Assembly (NCBI GenBank): GCA_035362935.1
Contig: DAOSEC010000024.1
Span: 1 to 22,810, forward strand
From: DAOSEC01 sp035362935
GTDB taxonomy: Bacteria; Bacillota_I; Bacilli_A; ML615J-28; CAG-313
DNA length: 22,810 nucleotides
Direction: 5' to 3'
A program made the position numbers and the translations under genes. Below the pieces are notes generated by a model that saw nothing but the letters and a program-made list of their open reading frames with translations, was not told where the DNA came from and made no database searches. Position 1 is the stretch's first letter. Each line of letters starts with the position of its first letter. Shown one piece after another: positions 1-8,858 of this stretch.

Positions 1-2931
1 ATAACCTATCTTGATAAAGATGGGGCGATCTTTGAGATTCAATCCGTTCCTCATGGATCTAGTTTAACCCATCCAACTCCTCAAGAATATGAAGGATATA
101 CATTCCTATATTGGGACTATAGTACAAATAATATTACCGAAAACAAAACAATATCACCAATTTATCAAATTCATCACTTCTATGTTGAATTCTACGATGC
201 ATTCAATGAGTACTATCACGGAGTATCTGTTCAATATGGTGGTGAGGCTGTCATTACAGACTTACCTACAAAAACGGGATATACTTTTGTAAGATGGACT
301 GTATCTTTAGAAAACATCAAACAAAACATCAAGGCTTATCCTATCTTTGAAATTAACACTTACATAGTCACATTTGTTGATTACGATGGTTCCATACTAA
401 AACAAGACCTTGTTACTTATCTAAGTGAAGCAACTGCACCAGAAAATCCAAACAACTTAGCACATCACTACTTTACTGGCTGGAATCAATCCTATGATTC
501 CATAACTTCTGATATCATTGTTCAAGCAATATACCATATCAATCAATATAATGTAACGTTTAAACAAGACAATGGAGAAGTATTGTCGACACACTTAGTT
601 GACCACGGAACTAGCATAACTCCTTCTACCCCAACCAAAATTGGACATACATTCAGCCATTGGAGTATAGAACCAAATAACATTATTTCGGATTTAACGA
701 TTTTTGCAAATTATACTGTAAATTATTACACCATTAAATTCTTAGATTATGATGGGAGTATTCTGTTAGAAGATCGTGTTCCATACGCTACTAACCTAGA
801 ACTTACTCCTTCACCAATGCTAAGAGAATATCATACCTTCCAACATTGGAATCATGACACCACATTTGTTGAAGATGATACCATTTTTGAACCCATTTAT
901 TTAGGTGATTTCGAGTATGAGATCATGGATGATATCATTACGATTACTAATATTAATAAAATTGAATCTGTAATTGAGATACCTCAGTCGATAGAAGGTA
1001 GATTGGTCAAACACATTGGTGATTATGCATTTGCGAATCAATTACTCATAACCAGCATAATTCTTCATGATCAAATTGTTTCAATTGGCGATTATGCGTT
1101 CTATCAATCATCTAACATCGAGTCTATCTCGATCCCTAGTTCAACAACATCAATTGGTGAATATGCATTTTATGGGTTAATCCACATCAATCAACTCATC
1201 ATACCAGATAGTATCGAAGAAATTGGATATGGTGCGTTTGGATTAACTAGTGTAACATCCATTGAATTACCTGATAGTTATGTAGGGAATACTTCGGGAA
1301 TCCTATTTCATATGAATCAGATTGCCTCATTAACGGTACCTTCCATTGATTGGGGAATATGGGGTTATTTTAATGGTCCAGCGCCAGTTAGTTTAACCCA
1401 TATAACGATAACAGCTCAAACTTATCTCAATCGCTATAGTTTCTCAAGCGAAAACTATATAACACACTTGGTAATATCAAATCAATTAGAAGAGTTTAGT
1501 GAAAGCTCTTTGAGTGGGCTTACCTATCTTGAAGAACTAACTATCCCATTTGTAGGATTAAGAAGAGACAACATTACCTCCTGGTATGAAGGAAAATTAT
1601 CCACTTTATTTGGTATTGAAGGAAATAAGAGTGTACCACTCAGTTTGAAGAAAATTCAATTAACAGATACTGAAATAATTCCTGAACTTGCATTTAGTAG
1701 TCTGTCACAATTAGAAGAGGTTATACTTCCATCTAACCTGAAACGAATTGAGCGTGAAGCTTTTAGTGGATCCGGCTTACTTACGATTGAACTACCCTAT
1801 GGTTTAGAAGAAATAGGACTTAATGCTTATGCGATTATCAACCCAGTTCCTTATGTCTTTATCCCTGAAACAGTGATTGAACTAGGTTACATTAACTCAC
1901 AGATGTTATATTATCAAAAACCTTATGATGGAGAGGTTTCTGCATACTTAAGTTCAAATGCTGCATACAACGTGAATCAAATCATCACAACTGAATTATA
2001 TGAATATGCAATCACGAATAATTTAGATGAAGTAATCATAGGAAAGTATTTTGGAAATCAAATATGCATCGATATCAATGTCGCATTTCCATATCATAAA
2101 GTAATTGGTATTTCTAGAGCTGTATTTAGAAATATGAGCCAGATCACAACCATTCATTTTGGAAATCATTTAGAATACATTAGCAGTTATACGTTTGAAA
2201 ACCTAACTAACCTTACAACTTTGGTTTTCCCTGATACACTCAAAGAAATCGGTAATTATGCTTTTAACAATGCAACATCACTTATTAATATATCTTTTTC
2301 ACAATCACTAACATATATTGGAATGTATGCATTTCAAAACGCGACATCAATTACAAGTCTAGCCTTCCCGAGTTCGCTTGAATACATTGGCTCAAACGCA
2401 TTCTCAGGCTCTATCAATGTAGAATCAATTGTGTTTGGAGAGAATTCACAGCTAAGAACAATTGATACTAGAGCGTTTGAACACATGAACAAAGTCACAA
2501 CACTAACCATACCTGATTCCGTATCCTTTATAGGTTATGCATCCTTAAAAGGTATGAGTTCATTAGAAACACTAATCGTTCCATATGTTGGAATGAGAGA
2601 AAATTATGCTCCATTTGGATCAATATTCGGAAGAGAATCATATGAAGGAACAATTGGATTGGTTCAAGTAACTGGTTTTCAGGTTTCTGGAGTACACTAT
2701 ATTCCTATTACCCTAAAAACAATTGTTATTACAAGACAACTTGCATTATATGATTATGCTTTACATAACCTATCATCGATTGATTCTTTGTATTTACCAT
2801 CTGCACTAACAAGCATTTCTGAATATGCATTATACAATGCATCAAACTTCACTATTTACACAGAACTTGATTACATCCCAAGTGATTGGCCAATGATCAC
2901 TATACCAATCATTACCAATACATCATATTAG
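1..2931 (+). CDS. BspA-type leucine-rich-repeat surface protein with InlB-type repeats (5' end outside window)
   Basis: The frame is open from base 1 to the TAG at 2929-2931, so the gene begins before the window; the internal ATG at 583 is not the start. About the first 300 visible residues form five tandem units of some 60 residues, each with a 'Y-x-V-x-F-x-D-x-D-G' start and a 'GYTF-xx-W' end, as in InlB B-repeat/Flg_new domains. From about base 907 onward the protein is BspA-type LRR_5 repeats ('IGDYAFY', 'IPSSTTSIGEYAF', 'LPSNLKRIEREAF'). Such proteins are usually secreted and bind host or surface ligands. No LPXTG motif or C-terminal membrane anchor is visible; the signal peptide and any anchor would be upstream. 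Family assignment is firm; the ligand is unknown. It ends just before a strong hairpin terminator and is not linked to the CRISPR genes. Confidence 0.9.
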   Translation: MTYLDKDGAIFEIQSVPHGSSLTHPTPQEYEGYTFLYWDYSTNNITENKTISPIYQIHHFYVEFYDAFNEYYHGVSVQYGGEAVITDLPTKTGYTFVRWTVSLENIKQNIKAYPIFEINTYIVTFVDYDGSILKQDLVTYLSEATAPENPNNLAHHYFTGWNQSYDSITSDIIVQAIYHINQYNVTFKQDNGEVLSTHLVDHGTSITPSTPTKIGHTFSHWSIEPNNIISDLTIFANYTVNYYTIKFLDYDGSILLEDRVPYATNLELTPSPMLREYHTFQHWNHDTTFVEDDTIFEPIYLGDFEYEIMDDIITITNINKIESVIEIPQSIEGRLVKHIGDYAFANQLLITSIILHDQIVSIGDYAFYQSSNIESISIPSSTTSIGEYAFYGLIHINQLIIPDSIEEIGYGAFGLTSVTSIELPDSYVGNTSGILFHMNQIASLTVPSIDWGIWGYFNGPAPVSLTHITITAQTYLNRYSFSSENYITHLVISNQLEEFSESSLSGLTYLEELTIPFVGLRRDNITSWYEGKLSTLFGIEGNKSVPLSLKKIQLTDTEIIPELAFSSLSQLEEVILPSNLKRIEREAFSGSGLLTIELPYGLEEIGLNAYAIINPVPYVFIPETVIELGYINSQMLYYQKPYDGEVSAYLSSNAAYNVNQIITTELYEYAITNNLDEVIIGKYFGNQICIDINVAFPYHKVIGISRAVFRNMSQITTIHFGNHLEYISSYTFENLTNLTTLVFPDTLKEIGNYAFNNATSLINISFSQSLTYIGMYAFQNATSITSLAFPSSLEYIGSNAFSGSINVESIVFGENSQLRTIDTRAFEHMNKVTTLTIPDSVSFIGYASLKGMSSLETLIVPYVGMRENYAPFGSIFGRESYEGTIGLVQVTGFQVSGVHYIPITLKTIVITRQLALYDYALHNLSSIDSLYLPSALTSISEYALYNASNFTIYTELDYIPSDWPMITIPIITNTSY

Positions 2932-2937
2932 CAAATG

Positions 2938-2977
2938 ATAAAAGAACTAATTCCATATTCCGAATTAGTTCTTTTAT
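2938..2977. terminator. Rho-independent terminator after the surface-protein gene
   Basis: A perfect 16-bp inverted repeat (arms 2938-2953 and 2962-2977, core AAAGAACTAATTC) with an 8-nt loop lies 6 bp after the TAG stop and ends in a T-rich tract. It is near-symmetrical, so it could work in both directions and also stop leftward transcription from the small gene at 3184-3504. Confidence 0.85.
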
Positions 2978-3183
2978 ATTACGTCATTTTAACCATTTTA
3001 TCAGTCAATTGGGATCGTGATGTTAGTTGAAGTTTACTCATTTTGGTGACTATATAATTGCAATTCTGAAAAATTGATTTCCTTGTCAAACAATTATTCT
3101 TATTTACTATACAACAAGAACGGAAATATTATTATAAAATTTTAATAAAAAACTTCTAACAGATTTATAGTTAACGAGTATTG

Positions 3184-3504
3184 TTAATCCATCACAACAC
3201 AAATTGTATAATCATAGGAATAATAATCAAAATGTTGTGTAACTGTTAAACAGTTTAGATTACCACTTGAACAACAAGATATGGCATTTAACTCCATTTC
3301 ATTCATTGACCCGCTTATTGTACTATAATCCGGAAGATAAGTGACTGAATCATTACTCGCTCTTTCGCAATCAGATAATAATAATTGATTTAAATCATTC
3401 ACTATACTATATCTACCAACATTATGACTTATGAAAAAATTCAATGTCTCTTCGTAGGTTAGATCACTGAAATCAAAATGACCCTTTACCCAATACACAT
3501 TCAT
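3184..3504 (-). CDS. Small hypothetical protein with clustered cysteines (106 aa)
   Basis: I do not recognise this protein. The start is well supported: a strong AAGGAGGGA ribosome binding site (3511-3519) lies 6 nt before the ATG at 3504. It has no signal peptide or membrane segment. The N-terminal half looks helical ('YEETLNFFISHNVGRYSI'); the C-terminal third holds a CC pair and a third Cys ('ISCCSSGNLNC') and ends in a Tyr-rich strand-like stretch. It follows the broken helicase on the same strand after a 141-bp gap, so it may be independently transcribed. The terminator at 2938-2977 lies beyond its stop. No function is assigned. Confidence 0.65.
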   Translation of the reverse strand: MNVYWVKGHFDFSDLTYEETLNFFISHNVGRYSIVNDLNQLLLSDCERASNDSVTYLPDYSTISGSMNEMELNAISCCSSGNLNCLTVTQHFDYYSYDYTICVVMD

Positions 3505-3645
3505 TAATTATCCCTCCTTGTTATTAAGCAATGTACCTTTTCCAATTGATGAGAATTTTTACTTATTAATCCTCATTTTCATTTCGATGAAGATTGCTTG
3601 TATTGATATTTCATATGAGATAGTCTTAACATATATTCGACTTTG

Positions 3646-5184
3646 TCATATATCGTTGTTGTTTATTGGAACTGCATTATTACATCCAGTACCATTATCC
3701 TTATAATTTGTACACCCTAAAAAGAATTGATTTTTATCTTTCTTCTTTTTTACTATCATATATCCATCACATAAGTCACAACAATAAATATTACCATTAC
3801 CTCGAATATCATTGGTCATAAAATCACAAAGTTCAGGTTCATTGGTGCATATGTATAGTCGTAATCCATATGCTTTGTTAACTCTTAGTTGTAATGGAAA
3901 TCCACATAAAGGACAGTATCTTCTGTCCTTTTTTGTTTCTGTTAACTGTTTACTAAGTTCTCCATGTACTGTTATGTTTTTATAGTTCTCAATCAGTTCC
4001 ACAACAAAACTAGATGGATTTTTCTCAGGAGCAACAATAAAAACTCGATTCTTGGTTCTTGTCATCGCAACATAGAATAATCTTCTTTCCTCAGAAAATG
4101 AAATCCCTTTGTCTTCTTTAATAACAAAACGCATAACGGGATCATCTTCGATTTGACAAGGGAAACCATATACACCATGTTCAGCGTTGATTATAATTAC
4201 ATTGTCATAACCCAATCCTTTTGAACTGTGTGTTGTTAAAAAGTGCACTCCAACATCTGGTTGTGAATGACAAGTAATGAAACCTTCACTATAACTAAAG
4301 AATTCTGTTTGGCCAAGTCTTTCGCCATCAAATCCATATCGTCCAAGTAGCAATATTGATTTTTTCTTTCCATGAACTTGCACAATTTTATCAATTACAT
4401 TGCTTATTACTTTTGCCTTCTCGTGTAGAACACCTTTCACACCAGGAATTGCATTCTTCTTATAGTCATTACAATATGTAAATATAACAATTGGCTTTTG
4501 GATTGATTTGGGTGATATCAGACTCTTCTTGATTTGAGTTTCATTTCTTTGGATAAAATCACCTGCAATATCAATCAACTCTTGTGCATTACGATAGGTA
4601 TGGGTAATCTTAAGTTCAGCAGCATAGCCCATTTGTTTTTTAAATTCGGTAAACAGTGTAATATCTGAACCAGAAAATGCAAATATAGACTGCCAATCAT
4701 CACCAACAGCTACAATTTTAGCATCTGTTACCTCAGATAACGTTTTTGCTAGATTAAACCGTTGTTGGGATATATCTTGATATTCATCAACAAAAATATA
4801 CTTAAATGGTAGTTTATTGCCTAACTCTTTTACTTCTTTTAAGTATCTTGCTGATTCATTAATCATATCCTCATAATCAACTGCACCTATTCTTACTAGT
4901 TCTTTTTGATAGTGTTTATATATTTCTTCAATGATATCAATGAATAAAAGGTCTCTATCGTTCTTTGTTTTATCTCTCAGTATACTAAAACCATCGACAC
5001 CATATCCCATTGTTTTATAATTTCTTAAAAAATTAGATGCTAATATCGCAAATTTATCAATATATTTTGCGTTTTCTGATTTTTTAATTTTCTCATAGAC
5101 TTCTTCATCTGAACGTCTATTTAACACAAATCCTTTAGGTTCGAGTTGTTCTTGTAAATGCTCTAACGTATTTCTTTTATCATT
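3646..5184 (-). pseudogene. 5'-truncated helicase IV / UvrD-type superfamily 1 helicase with C-terminal zinc fingers
   Basis: The open frame has helicase motifs II (VDEYQD), III (GDDWQSIFAFSGSD), IV (HTYRN), V (TTHSSKGLGYDNV) and VI (RRLFYVAMTRTKNR). Two topoisomerase-type Cys4 fingers follow (CPLC...C...C near residues 405-434; CDLC...C...C near 450-482, numbered from the GTG at 5127). The Walker A (motif I), Q motif and Ia region that should lie upstream are absent. Helicase-like sequence ('LEHLQEQLEPKGFVLNRRS') continues upstream of the GTG to an in-frame TAA at 5185-5187 with no good start codon, so GTG 5127 is probably not a native start. Without Walker A the product could not hydrolyse ATP. 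I read it as the remnant of a HelD/UvrD-like gene (normally 650-900 aa) cut off near the leader-distal end of the CRISPR array. Confidence 0.8.
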
Positions 5185-5237
5185 TTACATTGAATACGTA
5201 TAAATTAAGTTAGTGTTATGTGTTCGGTGGTGTGTAA

Positions 5238-8200
5238 TTTTAGTCTCCTATAAAGAAGCACTACACACGATGTGAATAGGAGGGAACCACAACGTGTTCC
5301 GAGTTACAACTCCTATAAAGGAACAATACACACAGAAACACAAAAGCAAGCAGAAGCTAAAGAGTATTTGTTACAACTCCTATAAAGGAACAATACACAC
5401 CATAGTAAAACGATTATAGAACACGAACTATTACAGTTACAACTCCTATAAAGGAACAATACACACGAAGTTGATTAGAAAGTTTAAAAGTAAAAAGTAT
5501 TAGTTACAACTCCTATAAAGGAACAATACACACTAAATACTGGCGTGATGGTCATTATGAAGTAAATGATCGTTACAACTCCTATAAAGGAACAATACAC
5601 ACGAAGAAATTTCTATCAATTTATTGAAGAATATATAGTTACAACTCCTATAAAGGAACAATACACACACGGAAAACCGACTGAAATTCAATTAACTATG
5701 TTGTTACAACTCCTATAAAGGAACAATACACACTGAGAGAACCTAAAGATATTATCATTAACGATAAAGTTACAACTCCTATAAAGGAACAATACACACA
5801 TTTAGAAAACGACTACAATGTTGAGATATTTATAGTTACAACTCCTATAAAGGAACAATACACACTAACTCCTAACCTATAACCTATACTATATACTAAG
5901 TTACAACTCCTATAAAGGAACAATACACACATTTATGAAACCGCAACAAATAATACAAAAAAAGAGTTACAACTCCTATAAAGGAACAATACACACTTTG
6001 CAGAACATTATATTACAGAGGTGTTAAGTAGTTACAACTCCTATAAAGGAACAATACACACGGTTTTGCTTCTTCGTTTCACTGGGTCATGGATACAGTT
6101 ACAACTCCTATAAAGGAACAATACACACAATCTACGAAACAAACGTTCAGTGTGGTCTATCAAGTTACAACTCCTATAAAGGAACAATACACACTGGTGA
6201 TAACGTAAAGGAAAACGGGATTATGTATAGTTACAACTCCTATAAAGGAACAATACACACTAACAGATACAAAAGAAATGGAGTTGTCTAATTTGTTACA
6301 ACTCCTATAAAGGAACAATACACACTTGCATATGATGGCACCACTCTCACCGTGCTATTAGTTACAACTCCTATAAAGGAACAATACACACAAGATGAAA
6401 GTGGGAAGTGGATTCAAGTTCCTTTCGTTACAACTCCTATAAAGGAACAATACACACTCTTTCTTTTAGGATAACTTCTTGAAATGATTCTGTTACAACT
6501 CCTATAAAGGAACAATACACACCGGAGAGTTCTATCCTTGCAAACCTGACATATTTGTTACAACTCCTATAAAGGAACAATACACACGCTATGGATGTTT
6601 CAACTGCTTTAGCTATTTACAGTTACAACTCCTATAAAGGAACAATACACACGTTCAAGGGGGAGTAAAAAATGAAATACAAATTAAGTTACAACTCCTA
6701 TAAAGGAACAATACACACGGTAAAAATATGTATAAAAAAATTGAAGTAGTATAGTTACAACTCCTATAAAGGAACAATACACACGAAAGAGGTTGGTATG
6801 ATACCTTTAGAAATTATTAGTTACAACTCCTATAAAGGAACAATACACACTAGCTTGACCGTGGCTTTAGGGGGAGGAACTCTAGTTACAACTCCTATAA
6901 AGGAACAATACACACGTGGTAGAAACGCTTTTCTATACTTGATATATTAGTTACAACTCCTATAAAGGAACAATACACACCTTAAATTCAAAAGCACCAT
7001 TAGATGACCCAAATAGTTACAACTCCTATAAAGGAACAATACACACTACGAAGAAGCGTTATGGTTCTTTGAAGAGATATGGTTACAACTCCTATACAGG
7101 AACAATACACACAAATCAGTGTAATCTATTCGCAACAATCATATTACAGTTACAACTCCTATAAAGGAACAATACACACTCAAAAAGCTAATAAGAGAAC
7201 TGGCAACAGAACAGTGTTACAACTCCTATAAAGGAACAATACACACGGAAAAGGTAGTAGTGTTGTACTACACCACTACCTGTTACAACTCCTATAAAGG
7301 AACAATACACACTCACTTATGAATTTAGTGATGATGTTCGAAAGAAGTTACAACTCCTATAAAGGAACAATACACACAAAGAGATCAAATTTGTTAAGAG
7401 CTCTCGAGCTATTGTTACAACTCCTATAAAGGAACAATACACACGGGCAGAAAGGAAACTATGAAAGAGATCAAATTAGTTACAACTCCTATAAAGGAAC
7501 AATACACACTGATCATGTAAATCATTTAAAAGAAACAGATCCTCGTTACAACTCCTATAAAGGAACAATACACACGAAACACAAATAGAAAATGATGAGA
7601 TTACAAGAACAGTTACAACTCCTATAAAGGAACAATACACACACATTAGAAGAAAATGATTGGGACTATACAGAGTGTTACAACTCCTATAAAGGAACAA
7701 TACACACCAAAAGCAACTACAACACGATGTAACGTTACGTAAGTTACAACTCCTATAAAGGAACAATACACACGCTCTGTTTTTATTTCTGTTGATTGTT
7801 CTTTATCCATGTTACAACTCCTATAAAGGAACAATACACACGCTCTGTTTTTATTTCTGTTGATTGTTCTTTATCCATGTTACAACTCCTATAAAGGAAC
7901 AATACACACTCAAGGCACTAAGTCCTGACCACTCCTGGCAGGCTGTTACAACTCCTATAAAGGAACAATACACACATTTAGAGGACAAAGGGAAATATTA
8001 TAATTGGGAGTTACAACTCCTATAAAGGAACAATACACACATACTCACCACCTTTCAACCGCATTTGATTATACGTTACAACTCCTATAAAGGAACAATA
8101 CACACGCATAACGCCGAGCAAATTTTATAAGGAGAACGAGTTACAACTCCTATAAAGGAACAATACACACAAAAATGATTATAATTAAGAAAAATTGGTT

Positions 8201-8434
8201 TGAGTTACAACTCCTATAAAGGAACAATACACACATAAATAATGAAAATCAAAGCAAACAAATGTGAACGTTACAACTCCTATAAAGGAACAATACACAC
8301 TGGAAACTTCAATAGCAAAGGGTGTAATGTTCTAATAGTTACAACTCCTATAAAGGAACAATACACACTATTCAAGAAATTATTCTGCAGACAATTATAT
8401 AATGTTACAACTCCTATAAAGGAACAATACACAC
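5238..8434 (-). CRISPR. Main CRISPR array: 48 near-identical 31-bp repeats plus one degenerate terminal repeat
   Basis: The repeat reads GTTACAACTCCTATAAAG then GAACAATACACAC on the plus strand. By hand I count 48 full copies, the first at 5303-5333 and the last at 8404-8434, with spacers of 33-38 bp (mean period about 66). A degenerate repeat (23 of 31 matches) sits at 5238-5268. One internal copy (7082-7112) carries a single A-to-C change; all others look identical. Transcription is inferred to be leftward. The degenerate copy marks the old end, the shared leader is on the right, the minus-strand RNA ends in GTTGTAAC (a typical 5' handle), and its hairpin (UUCCU/AGGAG plus a G-U pair) is better than that of the plus strand. 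One spacer is duplicated (7774-7810 and 7842-7878). It belongs to the adjacent type III-A operon. Confidence 0.98.
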
Positions 8435-8596
8435 CACGAAAAATATGGCGTTTTGAGTTTTTTTGCTGTTTTTCTATACAAAATTATGCTTTTTCGTATA
8501 ATATGATGGTTTTAACATGATTTTTCTTCGACCACCTATCCTATTTTAGCATTTTTTATATGTAAATTTGATGATTTTTTGGTAGGTGGTCGAAAA
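8435..8596 (-). promoter_or_regulatory. Leader and promoter of the main CRISPR array, bracketed by a 12-bp inverted repeat
   Basis: This segment separates the cas2 stop codon from the newest repeat. On the minus strand it holds a predicted promoter: -35 TTTACA (8561-8566), a 17-bp spacer and -10 TAGGAT (8538-8543). Perfect 12-bp arms TTCGACCACCTA (8527-8538) and TAGGTGGTCGAA (8583-8594) bracket it, one over the expected start of transcription and one about 16 bp upstream of -35. The motif CACGAAAAAT (8435-8444) touches the last repeat and recurs at the same place in the second array, as expected for a Cas1-Cas2 leader-anchoring site. Promoter strength and repressor binding are inference; the repeats themselves are plain in the sequence. 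Confidence 0.75.
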
Positions 8597-8857
8597 TTAT
8601 ATTACAATATTTAGATTTTTAGTAAGTCCTAGATCGCATTTTATTACATATTTGTCCGATAATTGTTCAAAAATGATTACTGAGTCTGTATGTGTATCAA
8701 TGATGCTTGCTAATTTAGCCTTAAGTTCTCGCAAATCTGCGTTTGTAATATTCCCAACGAATACAGATTTTTGTTGATGAAATAAGTATTTTCTTAGGAC
8801 TTTCATAACCTTAACACATTTTTTCTCTTCAACATCATAGGATACTATTACAAACAA
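8597..8857 (-). CDS. cas2: Cas2 spacer-acquisition endoribonuclease-fold protein
   Basis: This 86-residue protein has the Cas2 ferredoxin fold opening 'VIVSYDV', with the conserved Asp at position 8, and the usual Cas2 length. Cas2 dimers bridge two Cas1 dimers in the spacer integration complex. The start is TTG at 8857: an AGGTGG ribosome binding site lies inside the last codons of cas1, 4-5 nt before it, and the cas1 TAA ends one base upstream of the TTG. It is the last gene of the operon; the stop codon is 2 bp from the upstream arm of the leader inverted repeat. Confidence 0.93.
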   Translation of the reverse strand: MFVIVSYDVEEKKCVKVMKVLRKYLFHQQKSVFVGNITNADLRELKAKLASIIDTHTDSVIIFEQLSDKYVIKCDLGLTKNLNIVI

Positions 8858-8858
8858 A

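Noticed and set aside
7476..7834. Open frames running through the CRISPR repeats on the minus strand
   Set aside because: They consist of translated repeats ('LYRSCN', 'YCSFIGVVT') and spacers; no ribosome binding site, not genes.
8242..8520. Plus-strand frame across the last repeats and leader
   Set aside because: Also repeat translation ('VTTPIKEQYT') that runs into the AT-rich leader; not a gene.
8583..8596. Leader inverted repeat as the cas2 transcription terminator
   Set aside because: The arms are 44 bp apart with no T run, and the same pair occurs at the mini-array where there is no cas2.
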